A stretch of DNA of 64,000 nucleotides from positions 1-64,000 of the forward strand of contig JAPKBZ010000010.1 in NCBI GenBank assembly GCA_028823175.1, in the 5' to 3' direction. Of this stretch, positions 18,271 to 28,912 are shown piece after piece. Numbering within the stretch: position 1 is the stretch's first letter; every line of letters starts with the position of its first letter. Made by a program: the position numbers and the translations under genes. The stretch comes from Myxococcota bacterium (GTDB lineage Bacteria > Myxococcota_A > UBA9160 > UBA4427). The notes below the pieces were generated by a model that saw nothing but the letters and a program-made list of their open reading frames with translations, did not search any database and was not told the origin of the DNA.

Positions 18271-20217
18271 CTATGAGAGCGGTCCCATGCTCCGCTCGGC
18301 CGTGGCGGCCGCAAGCTGCTCCGCGATTGCGTCCATCGTCATCGCGTCGATCTTTTCCTTTGATTTTCGCAGGCGGGGCGAAACCGTACCGGAATCGGCC
18401 TCCTGCTCGCCCACCACTAGGGAGAGCGGAATTTTCTGCTTTTCGGCTTCCCGAATCTTAAACCCAAGCGTTTCGCTCCGGGAATCCACCTGGACCCGAA
18501 TCTTCGCCGCCTGCAAGCGGGTCCTCACGACCTCGGCGTACTCGGCCTGCTTCTCGGAAATCGGCAAAACCATCACCTGAACGGGCGAAAGCCAAAAAGG
18601 GAAATCGCCGCCCGTGTGCTCGATGTAGATTCCGATAAAGCGCTCCAAGGAGCCCAAGATCGCTCGGTGGAGCATAGCGGGTTGGTGGAGTTCGCCATCC
18701 GGGCCTACGTAACCGAGCCCAAAACGCCCAGGCATGGCCATATCGACCTGGATCGTCCCCAGGGTCCATGCCCGGCCCAGGACATCCCTGAAATCCGCCT
18801 CCACCTTGGGGGCATAGAAGGCGGCCTCGCCCGGCTTGATCTTGCAGTCAAAACCCGCCCGCTCGACGGCCTTGATCAGGGCCTTTTCGGCCACATCCCA
18901 ATCCTCGGCCTCGCCCAGATACTCGTCGGGCCGGGTCGAGACCGCCATTTCGACGCCCTCGAGCCCCAGCTTGCCGTAGACCTCGGCCACCATGGCGAAG
19001 AAGGCGTCCAGCTCTCCGGGCACCTGCTCGGGGGTGCAATAGATATGGGCATCGTCCTGGGCGAAGCTCCGCACCCGGGTCAGCCCCGCGAGGGTGCCGC
19101 TACGCTCGTTCCGGTGGAGCCGGCTGAATTCGGCCCAGCGCGTCGGAAGATCCCGGTAGGAGCGCTTGCCCGCGGCGAAGAGGTGGCAGTGGCCCGGGCA
19201 ATTCATCGCCTTGACCCCGAGTTCTTCCTCGTCGTCCGACCCGGCGAACCAGTACATGTCGCCGTAAAACTTGTCGTAATGGCCCGAGCGTTTAAAGAGC
19301 TCTGAGCGGAAGAGCTGGGGCGTAATCACTTCTTCATAGCCGTAGCGCGGATAGAGATCCCGAATAAAATCGCAGAGGCCGTTATAGAGCGCGACGCCCT
19401 TGGGCAGGTAGAACGGGGCGCCCGGCGAGAGTGCGGGGTCGAGGAAGAAGAGCCCGAGTTCGACACCCACCCGGCGATGATCGCGCTTGCGCGCTTCCTC
19501 GATCCGCCTGAGATAAGCCCCCAGCTCCTTCTTGTGGGCGAAGCCTGTGCCATAGATCCGCTGAAGCTTCGGCCCATTCTCGTCGCCCCGCCAATACGTC
19601 CCCGAGACCTCGAGCAGCTTCGCAGCGCCGATCTGTCCCGCGTGCTGAACATGGGGCCCCCGGCACAGGTCGATGAACTCGCCGTGCTGAAAGAGGCTGA
19701 TGTCTTCGCCCTTAGGAATATCGTCGAGGCGCGAGAGTTTGAGTTCCTCACCGAGACCCGCGAAGAGCGTTCGCGCCTCCTCCCGATCAACGACCCGGCG
19801 CTCAAAGGTCGCGCCCTCGCCGATGATCTTCTGCATCTCGGCGTCGATGCGCTCGATATCTTCCGGGGAGAATGGGGTCTCCACGAGAAAATCGTATTGG
19901 AATTTTTCCGAATGATCGGCGCGTCCGGCGTCGACCTGGGCCTCGGGAAAGAGTCGCTTGACCGCGGACGCCATCACGTGCTCGGCGGAATGACGAATCA
20001 CCTCGCCGCCATCGGCATCCCGGGCCGTGACAATCTCCACTGCGGCGTCCTCGCGCAGGGGAGTCCGCAGGTCGACCAACTGGCCTCCGATACGCCCGGC
20101 GAGTGCGGCCTTGGCGAGACCCGGCCCGATCCGCTCCGCCACCGCGAGCACCGTCGAACCGTTCTCCAACTCCAGGCATTGGCCATCGGGGAGAGTGATG
20201 CTGACGAGGTTACTCAT
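18271..20217 (-). CDS. thrS: Threonine--tRNA ligase
   Basis: TGS domain SITLPDGQCLEL; HSAEHVMASAVKRLFP; RIYGTGFAHKKEL; MNCPGHCHLFA; RNERSGTLAGLTRVRSFAQDDAHIYC; FPFWLSPVQVMVLPIS. Confidence 0.98.
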   Translation of the reverse strand: MSNLVSITLPDGQCLELENGSTVLAVAERIGPGLAKAALAGRIGGQLVDLRTPLREDAAVEIVTARDADGGEVIRHSAEHVMASAVKRLFPEAQVDAGRADHSEKFQYDFLVETPFSPEDIERIDAEMQKIIGEGATFERRVVDREEARTLFAGLGEELKLSRLDDIPKGEDISLFQHGEFIDLCRGPHVQHAGQIGAAKLLEVSGTYWRGDENGPKLQRIYGTGFAHKKELGAYLRRIEEARKRDHRRVGVELGLFFLDPALSPGAPFYLPKGVALYNGLCDFIRDLYPRYGYEEVITPQLFRSELFKRSGHYDKFYGDMYWFAGSDDEEELGVKAMNCPGHCHLFAAGKRSYRDLPTRWAEFSRLHRNERSGTLAGLTRVRSFAQDDAHIYCTPEQVPGELDAFFAMVAEVYGKLGLEGVEMAVSTRPDEYLGEAEDWDVAEKALIKAVERAGFDCKIKPGEAAFYAPKVEADFRDVLGRAWTLGTIQVDMAMPGRFGLGYVGPDGELHQPAMLHRAILGSLERFIGIYIEHTGGDFPFWLSPVQVMVLPISEKQAEYAEVVRTRLQAAKIRVQVDSRSETLGFKIREAEKQKIPLSLVVGEQEADSGTVSPRLRKSKEKIDAMTMDAIAEQLAAATAERSMGPLS

Positions 20218-20248
20218 GGTGTGCGTGGGTCATTGGGTGCTTCGTTAC

Positions 20249-20342
20249 TGTCCGTAGTGGTTGTCCGTAGTGGTTGTGCAGAGGTTGTGCAGTGGTTGTG
20301 CAGTGGTTGTGTAGTGGTTGTGTAGAGGTTGTCCGCAGTGGT
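20249..20342. repeat. Tandem repeat of 11/13-bp units in the thrS leader
   Basis: Plus-strand units TGTCCGTAGTGGT x2, TGTGCAGAGGT, TGTGCAGTGGT x2, TGTGTAGTGGT, TGTGTAGAGGT, TGTCCGCAGTGGT. Confidence 0.95.
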
Positions 20343-20444
20343 TGCCGGGCTTTGTTTCGATCGCCGTCCAGGGGCCGACGCCGAGCTGCCCCTCGAGCGG
20401 ACCCCAGTGGCCCCTCGTGGTGCTGACGTTTCGTACGCTGCAAA

Positions 20445-20520
20445 TGGTAGGCACGGGCGGATTTGAACCGCCGACCCCCACCGTGTCAAGGTGGTGCTCT
20501 AGCCCCTGAGCTACGTGCCT
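20445..20520 (-). tRNA. tRNA-Val (anticodon GAC), CCA encoded
   Basis: Reverse complement AGGCACGTAGCTCAGGGGCTAGAGCACCACCTTGACACGGTGGGGGTCGGCGGTTCAAATCCGCCCGTGCCTACCA; stem CCACC/GGTGG, loop TTGACAC. Confidence 0.97.
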
Positions 20521-20702
20521 GAATCCATCTCCCCGGGCCCCCGGTTCGCCGTGGCGGGCCGGGCATTGCCTAAGGAGGCGGAATAGTTACCGATTTCGCT
20601 CTCCCGTGTCAATCGCAGAGCGTCCGGGAAGCGAGAATCGTAGGCCGGCCCAATTCGGGCCTCTTTTCGAGCCTCCCCCTGCCCTGCGGCCTCCACCCTC
20701 GC

Positions 20703-21878
20703 CTAAGGAGCGGGGTCGCTCCCGGGCTCGGCGGGCGGGGGCAGCGGAGCCCAAGCGGCCCGCAGGACGAGCCGGCTCGGACCTCGGGGCCCGGGGGAAT
20801 CGGGGGCCCAGCCGAGGGGGGCCAAGACGGCACCGGGCCCGGCAACCTCGATGCTCAGGTTCGGGGGCGCCTCGGTCGTGAGCCGCTCCATCAGCTCCTC
20901 CGGGCTCCATTCGCCCTCCACCCGCAGCACCACCCTGCCCCGGGCGAAGTCCAGAGGCGAAACGCCGACCGCCCCCACCGCCTCGCTCTGCAAGAGCGCG
21001 AGCAGGGCGGCGTAGCCCGCATAATGCGTCAACCCATAGACCTCCAGGCGAATCCCCGTGAGGGGGGAAGCTTCTCGGGGACGAAGCGCCCCTGCCTCCT
21101 CGAGGCGAGCCCGCACACGCTCGACCTCCACCTGAACCTCGAGCAGGACCACGTATTCGGTGAGGACATCGGGGTCATCGCTAAAGAGCGCCTGCCGCTC
21201 CCCCTGGTCCTCCACGATCCTAAAGCTCTTGGTGTAGGGCACCATTTCACGGCCGAGGGCCTTACGGATCTGCTGGGTCTGCGACCGCAACGCCCGACGC
21301 TCGGCGGCCAGGGTCTCCTCGGCCAGCCGGGCCCGGGCGTCGGCCTCGGGGTCCGATTCCCTCGAGACCGGGAGCCGGCCATAGCCCGCGGAGAAGGGAT
21401 CGGCGAAGCCCTGGGGCTCGCCGCCCGCATTCCCAGCGCCGGCCTCGGGCTCGCCCACGGCCGGTGGATCGAGAGCTTGTGGACCTCGGGCTTGTGGACC
21501 TCGGGCTTGTGGATCAAGGGCTTGTGAATCGAGGGCTTGTGAATCGAAGGCCCCAGAGAGGGCCGAGCCCGGCTCAGCGCGCGAGTCCTCCGTCAGGGCG
21601 GCGATCAGCGCCGCGATCGCCTCGGCTTCGGCCCGAGCGGCCGCGTCGGCGGCGATTTGGGCGTCGAGCAGTTCTCGGGCCACGCGAACCACCCCCGCGC
21701 GCAGGCCCTGGTCGATGGCTTCTTCCTTTGATCGTGGCCCCACCCGGGTGCCCGTGTGGATCGGCGTCGCCCCCACCACTACCAGCGGTCGGACCTCGGC
21801 GGAGGCGACCTCCACCCCGACCCCAGTCAACAGGGCGAGGAGAGGCCCAAGCCAGCCCGCGGCCAGCCTGCCCCTCAT
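20703..21878 (-). CDS. Hypothetical exported protein with pentapeptide-like tandem repeat
   Basis: N-terminal signal-like segment; 391 aa; ATGA overlap with dnaE stop; internal SQALDSQALDPQARGPQARGPQALDP. Confidence 0.7.
   Translation of the reverse strand: MRGRLAAGWLGPLLALLTGVGVEVASAEVRPLVVVGATPIHTGTRVGPRSKEEAIDQGLRAGVVRVARELLDAQIAADAAARAEAEAIAALIAALTEDSRAEPGSALSGAFDSQALDSQALDPQARGPQARGPQALDPPAVGEPEAGAGNAGGEPQGFADPFSAGYGRLPVSRESDPEADARARLAEETLAAERRALRSQTQQIRKALGREMVPYTKSFRIVEDQGERQALFSDDPDVLTEYVVLLEVQVEVERVRARLEEAGALRPREASPLTGIRLEVYGLTHYAGYAALLALLQSEAVGAVGVSPLDFARGRVVLRVEGEWSPEELMERLTTEAPPNLSIEVAGPGAVLAPLGWAPDSPGPRGPSRLVLRAAWAPLPPPAEPGSDPAP
21475..21549. repeat. Five 15-bp tandem units inside the hypothetical protein gene
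   Basis: GCTTGTGGACCTCGG x2, GCTTGTGGATCAAGG, GCTTGTGAATCGAGG, GCTTGTGAATCGAAG. Confidence 0.92.
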
Positions 21879-24800
21879 AACTCTCGCTCCGCTACGTGGC
21901 GCCCGAAGAGGGCGTCGATGTCCTCTTGTAGGGCGTCGCTCGCGTCGGCCCCGCGCAAACCACCCACAGAAACGATGGTCTCACTCTCGCCGGGGATCGT
22001 CAGGTGCACGAAGATCTCGCAGTCTCCGGGATATGCGCCCAAGACGTTGCGCAGGGCCTCCATGCTATCGGCGGTAGCCTCTCGTGCGTAGAGCCGGATT
22101 CGCAGATAGGTCGTCAGGCGCTGGCTGCCCTCGTCCAGGCGCATGATCTCCCGCACCAGAATTTTGGGCGGCTCGCCCGCCTCCAGATTGCCGGCGACTA
22201 GCAGCGGGATCGGCCCGTCCCCGGGTTCGGCGCCCGCCTCTGCGGTCCGCAGGAGATCGAGGTAAAGGTTGTAGGGGTCGGAGAAGATCACCAGATCAAA
22301 AGTCCCCTCCAGATCCTCCAGGGTTCCAAAGCCCATCCGTTTTCCGCGCTTTGTCCGGGTTTCTCGCAGCCCGGTCAACAGCCCTCCCGCTCGAACCTCA
22401 CGCCCGTCTCGGCCCTCGGTGGCGGTGGCCGTGCAGTCCGTGTACCGCGCGAGTTCTCCCGCGACCTCGCCCAGGGGGTGGCCGCTGACGTAGAAACCGA
22501 GCAGCTCCTTCTCGCTCGCCAGCCGCTCGCGATCGGCCCAGGGCTGCACATCCACCAGGGTAGGCTCGTCATTCCACTCGGTCTCGGGAAGGGCACCGAA
22601 GAGGCTCTCCTGCCCCACCGCCCGGTCGCGCTGCTCGGCAGCGGCGCGCTCCACCGCCATTTCGATACTCGCCCAAGCCGAGGCTCGGTTATCGTGCACC
22701 GCGTCGAAGGCGCCGCATTTGACCAAGGCCTCCAGGACCCGGCGGTTCACCTTTCGGGCATCGACCCGGCGTGTAAAATCGAAGAGCGAGGTATAGCGGC
22801 CCTCTTCCTCTCGGGAATGCAGAATCGAGAGCACAGCGCCTTCCCCGACGTTCTTGATACCCGCAAGGCCGAAGCGGATGGCGCCCTCGACCACGCCGAA
22901 ATTCTGCCCCGAATCGTTGACGTCGGGCGGCAGCACTTCGAGGCCCGATTCGCGCACGTGGGCGATATAGCGCGAGAGCTTGTCGTGGTTTCCGGCTTCG
23001 ATGGTCAGCAACGCCGCCAGGTATTCCGGGCGATGGTTGGCCTTCAAGTAGGCCGTCTGGTAGGTGATGAAGGCATAGGCAGCCGAGTGGGCCTTGGGAA
23101 AACCGTAGCCGGCAAATTCCACGATCAGGTCGAAGACTTCGGCGGCTTCCTTCTTGTCGATATCGTTCGCCGCGCACCCGTCGATAAAACGGGCCCGCTG
23201 GAGCTGCATCTCATCGTGCTTTTTCTTACCCATGGCCCGGCGCAGAAGATCGGCCTCACCCAGGCTATACGAGGCCATCCGCTGGGCGATCTGAAGGACC
23301 TGGTCCTGATAAATGATGACACCCAGGGTCTCTCGGGTCAGGTCCTCGATGCTCGGATGGAGCGCCTTGACCTCCACCGCTCCATTTTTGCGGGCGATGA
23401 AGTCGTCCACCATCCCCGACTGCAGGGGGCCCGGCCTGTAGAGCGCAACGAGCTGAATGATCTCGCGAAATTCACGGGGCCGGGTCTTGATCACGAGGTC
23501 CGTCATGCCCGAGGATTCCACCTGGAAGACGCCCTCGGTGTCGCCCCGGCAGAGCAGATCATAAGTCGCGGCATCGTCAACGGGAATGGAATTGACTTCA
23601 AATTTCTCGCACCCCGGCTTACGCTGAATCAGCCCCTCGGCGTCGGACATCAGGGTCAGGGTCTTGAGGCCGAGAAAATCGAACTTGATCAGCCCGATCT
23701 TCTCAACGCAGACCATGTTGTACTGCGACATAATGTCGCCGGATTTCGAGTCCCGGTAGAGCGGCACCATCTCGATCAGGGGCTTGGTCCCAATCACGAC
23801 CCCGGCCGCGTGCTTCGAGGCGTGCCGCGTCAGGCCTTCGAGCTTGCGCGCAGTCCCGATGAGTTGGTCGACCTGAGAGTCGGAATCCATCCGGGCTCTG
23901 AGCTCGGGCGACTGATCGATCGCCTCTTCAAGGGAGATCCCGAGTTGCTCGGGAATGAGCTTGGCAATTCGATCGACGTCGCCGTAGGCCATCCCGAGCA
24001 CCCGCCCGACGTCCCGAATCGCGGCCTTGGCCTGGAGGGTTCCGAAGGTCACGATCTGAGCGACCTTCATGCCGTCATAGGCGCCCTCGCCGCGCTCTCC
24101 GGGCTCCGAAACCTCGTCGTAGCGATCCGCGACGTAACGGATGACCTGCTCCCGTCCGCGCATGCAGAAATCGACATCGATATCCGGCATGGAGAGCCGC
24201 TCGGGGTTGAGGAAGCGCTCGAAGATGATGTCGAATTCGATGGGGTCGATATTCGTGATGTTCATTCCGTAGGCCACGAGACTGCCGGCCGAACTGCCGC
24301 GCCCCGGGCCCACCGGGATTTTGTTTTGCTTGGCGTAGTTGATGAAATCCGCGACGATCAGGAAATAGCCCGGAAAGCCCATCTGGTTGATCACGTTGAG
24401 TTCGTGATTCATGCGCTCGGCGTAGAGCTTGCCGTCCGGGCTGTCGAAGGGCTCATCGACGCCCATCCCCAATTTGTCCCGTAGGCCCGCCCAGGCCTGG
24501 TCCGCCATCACATCCTCGAGGTTCTCGCCCGCCGGCACCTGATACTCGGGCATGTGGTAGGTGCCCATGGGGATCTCGAGATTGCAGCGCTCGGCGATCA
24601 CCAGGGTATTCTCCACGGCCTCGGGGAAATCGTGGAAGACCTCGCGCATCTCGTCCCCGTCCTTGACGTAGAACCCGTGGCCATCGAAACGAAACCGCTT
24701 CTCGTCGCTCAGGTTCGCCGCGGTGCCAATGCAGAGGAGCGCGTCGTGGTGGGAGTGATCGTCTTCTTCGAGATAATGCGCGTCATTGGTGGCCACCAGG

Positions 24801-25414
24801 GGGATGCCCATATCGCTCCCCATCTTGACGATTTCCTGGTTGACCACCTCCTGGGCCGGGATCCCGTGCCGCTGCATTTCGAGGTAGTAGCGATCGCCAA
24901 AAAGTGTCTTGAACCGTTCGGCCACCGACCACGCACGATCCACCTCTCCATGCATGATCGCCCGGGGAACAGGAGCCGATAAGCAGCCCGAAGTGCAGAT
25001 CAAGCCCTCGTGGCGTTGTTCGAGGAGTTCCCAGTCCACCCGGGGCTTGTAGTAGAAGCCCTCGATATAGGCCTTCGAGACGAGGTACATCAGGTTCTGA
25101 TACCCGACCTCATCCATGGCCAGCAGCAGCAGGTGGTTGATGGCGTCGAAGCCGCCCTCTTCCCGCTCGCGCTTCTCTCGGTCGAAGCGGGAGCCGCCGG
25201 CGAAATAGATTTCGCAGCCCACAATGGGCTTGACGCCATTCGCCCGAGCCTTCTCGTAAAACTCCACCGAGCCAAAGAGATTGCCGTGGTCGGTTTGGGC
25301 CACCGCGGGCATATTGAGCGCCCGGGCCCGTTCAAAAAGAGGGGTGTGCTTGATCGCACCGTCGAGCAACGAGTACTGGGTATGGAGATGAAGATGAACG
25401 AAGGGCTTGGGCAC
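21875..25414 (-). CDS. dnaE: DNA polymerase III subunit alpha
   Basis: 1179 aa; FVHLHLHTQYSLLDGAIK PHP start; GPGRGSSAGSLVAYGMNITNIDP; PDIDVDFCMRGR; GYGFPKAHSAAYAFITYQTAYLKANHRPEYLAALL. Confidence 0.98.
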   Translation of the reverse strand: MPKPFVHLHLHTQYSLLDGAIKHTPLFERARALNMPAVAQTDHGNLFGSVEFYEKARANGVKPIVGCEIYFAGGSRFDREKREREEGGFDAINHLLLLAMDEVGYQNLMYLVSKAYIEGFYYKPRVDWELLEQRHEGLICTSGCLSAPVPRAIMHGEVDRAWSVAERFKTLFGDRYYLEMQRHGIPAQEVVNQEIVKMGSDMGIPLVATNDAHYLEEDDHSHHDALLCIGTAANLSDEKRFRFDGHGFYVKDGDEMREVFHDFPEAVENTLVIAERCNLEIPMGTYHMPEYQVPAGENLEDVMADQAWAGLRDKLGMGVDEPFDSPDGKLYAERMNHELNVINQMGFPGYFLIVADFINYAKQNKIPVGPGRGSSAGSLVAYGMNITNIDPIEFDIIFERFLNPERLSMPDIDVDFCMRGREQVIRYVADRYDEVSEPGERGEGAYDGMKVAQIVTFGTLQAKAAIRDVGRVLGMAYGDVDRIAKLIPEQLGISLEEAIDQSPELRARMDSDSQVDQLIGTARKLEGLTRHASKHAAGVVIGTKPLIEMVPLYRDSKSGDIMSQYNMVCVEKIGLIKFDFLGLKTLTLMSDAEGLIQRKPGCEKFEVNSIPVDDAATYDLLCRGDTEGVFQVESSGMTDLVIKTRPREFREIIQLVALYRPGPLQSGMVDDFIARKNGAVEVKALHPSIEDLTRETLGVIIYQDQVLQIAQRMASYSLGEADLLRRAMGKKKHDEMQLQRARFIDGCAANDIDKKEAAEVFDLIVEFAGYGFPKAHSAAYAFITYQTAYLKANHRPEYLAALLTIEAGNHDKLSRYIAHVRESGLEVLPPDVNDSGQNFGVVEGAIRFGLAGIKNVGEGAVLSILHSREEEGRYTSLFDFTRRVDARKVNRRVLEALVKCGAFDAVHDNRASAWASIEMAVERAAAEQRDRAVGQESLFGALPETEWNDEPTLVDVQPWADRERLASEKELLGFYVSGHPLGEVAGELARYTDCTATATEGRDGREVRAGGLLTGLRETRTKRGKRMGFGTLEDLEGTFDLVIFSDPYNLYLDLLRTAEAGAEPGDGPIPLLVAGNLEAGEPPKILVREIMRLDEGSQRLTTYLRIRLYAREATADSMEALRNVLGAYPGDCEIFVHLTIPGESETIVSVGGLRGADASDALQEDIDALFGRHVAEREL

Positions 25415-25417
25415 GCC

Positions 25418-26977
25418 CTACTCCCACTCGATGGTGGCCGGGGGTTTGCTCGAGATGTCGTAGACCACGCGATTGATTCCCTTGACCTCGTTGATGATCC
25501 GGTTTGAGATGCGGCCGAGCACCTCCCAGGGCACGTGGGCGAAATCCGCCGTCATAGCGTCCGCCGAAGTCACGCAGCGCACGGCCACCGCGTTCTCGTA
25601 GGTTCGCGCGTCGCCCATCACGCCCACGCTGTTCACGGGCAGGAAGACCACCAGAGCTTGCCAGATCGAATCGTAGAGTCCCGCCCGCCGAATCTCCTCG
25701 GTCATGATCGCATCGGCCCGGCGCAGGGGATCGAGACGCTCTGGACTCACCTCTCCCATGATCCGGATAGCCAGCCCCGGGCCCGGAAAGGGGTGCCTCC
25801 CGACGGCGCGCTCGGGCAACCCAAGCGCCCGCCCGACCTCTCGGACCTCGTCCTTGAAGAGCTCGCGCAGGGGCTCGACCAACTCGAGCTGCATGTTCTC
25901 GGGGAGCCCCCCCACGTTGTGATGGGTCTTGATCGTCACCGAGGCCCCCTTGACCGACACGCTCTCGATCACGTCGGGGTAAAGCGTCCCCTGGACGAGA
26001 TACCCGGCGCCGCCCAGGCGAGCCGCCTCCTCCTCGAAAACCTCGATAAAAAGGCCGCCGATGATGCGTCGTTTCTTCTCGGGATCCGAAACCCCGGCCA
26101 GGGCGCCCAAGAAGCGTTCGCTGGCATCCACCGTGATCAACTGGACGCCCAGGGCCTCTCGAAAAAGATCCTCGACCTCGGCTCGCTCGTTCTCGCGCAT
26201 CAGGCCGTGGTCGACGAAGATACAGGTCAACTGCTCTCCGACTGCCCGGTGCACCAGCGCCGCTGCCACCGACGAGTCCACGCCCCCGGAGAGGCCGCAG
26301 ATCACGGAGCCGTCCCCCACCTGGGCCTCGATGGCCGCCACCGACTCGTCGATGAAAGCATCCATCGTCCAGCTCGCCTCGCAGCCACAGATTCCCATCA
26401 CGAAATTCTCGAGTATCCGCTGGCCGCCATCGGTGTGGGCCACCTCGGGATGGAATTGAAGCCCCCAGATCGGCGCCTCGCACGAGCGCACGGCCGCGAA
26501 AGGCGAGTGGCCGCTGCTCGCGATCACCTCGAAGCCCTCGGGCAATTCGAGCACCCGGTCGCCATGGCTCATCCAGACCACGTGTTCGTGATCGCCCACC
26601 ACGCCGTCGAAGAGCCGATCTTCGCGCTCCAGCTTGAGGTGAGCGCGGCCGTACTCGCGATCGTCCGCCGCTTCGACCCGGCCCCCGAGCCGCTTGACGA
26701 GCAACTGGAGCCCGTAACAGATGCCCAATACGGGTCGGCCGAGAGCAAGGATCGCGGGGTCGAGATCGGGCGAGTCGGCGTCCAGAACACTCGAAGGCCC
26801 ACCCGAGAGGATGATTCCGGTGGGCGCGAATTCCTTCACCGCCTCCAGGGCGAGATCGCTCGGGTGGATCTCGCAATAGACGTGGAGTTCGCGCACCCTT
26901 CGGGCGATCAACTGGGTGTACTGGGAGCCGAAATCCAAGATCAGGATCCGGCTGGGATTCGGTTGGGCGGACGACAT
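25418..26977 (-). CDS. guaA: GMP synthase (glutamine-hydrolysing)
   Basis: [50 protein letters not shown]-terminal [17 protein letters not shown]. Confidence 0.98.
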   Translation of the reverse strand: MSSAQPNPSRILILDFGSQYTQLIARRVRELHVYCEIHPSDLALEAVKEFAPTGIILSGGPSSVLDADSPDLDPAILALGRPVLGICYGLQLLVKRLGGRVEAADDREYGRAHLKLEREDRLFDGVVGDHEHVVWMSHGDRVLELPEGFEVIASSGHSPFAAVRSCEAPIWGLQFHPEVAHTDGGQRILENFVMGICGCEASWTMDAFIDESVAAIEAQVGDGSVICGLSGGVDSSVAAALVHRAVGEQLTCIFVDHGLMRENERAEVEDLFREALGVQLITVDASERFLGALAGVSDPEKKRRIIGGLFIEVFEEEAARLGGAGYLVQGTLYPDVIESVSVKGASVTIKTHHNVGGLPENMQLELVEPLRELFKDEVREVGRALGLPERAVGRHPFPGPGLAIRIMGEVSPERLDPLRRADAIMTEEIRRAGLYDSIWQALVVFLPVNSVGVMGDARTYENAVAVRCVTSADAMTADFAHVPWEVLGRISNRIINEVKGINRVVYDISSKPPATIEWE

Positions 26978-27275
26978 GGGGGGCGGGCTTTCCTCCGATT
27001 GGGAGCCTTCGCCCGCTTGCCCCGCCTCGTCTGCCAGCTCGCGGCCCGGAGTTCCGAATCTCTTCGGCCCTCGGACCCTGTCGGAGAAGAACTCCGACGA
27101 ACTCGCAGCGACGAGAGCGAGGAGACGCGCCTCGACACCCGACTATCGCCCCGTGTCCCACTCCACGCCCAGAGGGCGCCCGGGCATCGGGGCAAAGCAA
27201 TAATAGACTTTTCAGGGATGGGGGGAGTCGCGACGAGTGTAGTCGATTCGAAGCCCGGGCGGGAGCGCAGGCCCC

Positions 27276-28805
<1,530 letters not shown>

Positions 28806-28912
28806 TCACCGAATCGACCGACCATGCCCGCCCTTCTTGGGCCTTGCCATCAGCCTCGGCCCGGGGGCCGCCAGCTCTTGGGCGCCGAGCATAATCGCAG
28901 CGGGAGGACGGG

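Noticed and set aside
20249-20342. CRISPR array
   Set aside because: Units are 11-13 bp with no spacers and there are no cas genes.
20230-20445. T-box riboswitch upstream of thrS
   Set aside because: No T-box sequence (TGGNACCGCG-like) or terminator/antiterminator pair visible; the leader is mainly the short repeat.
22478-24484. 668-aa plus-strand ORF opposite dnaE
   Set aside because: Antisense to an unambiguous dnaE; no recognisable motifs.
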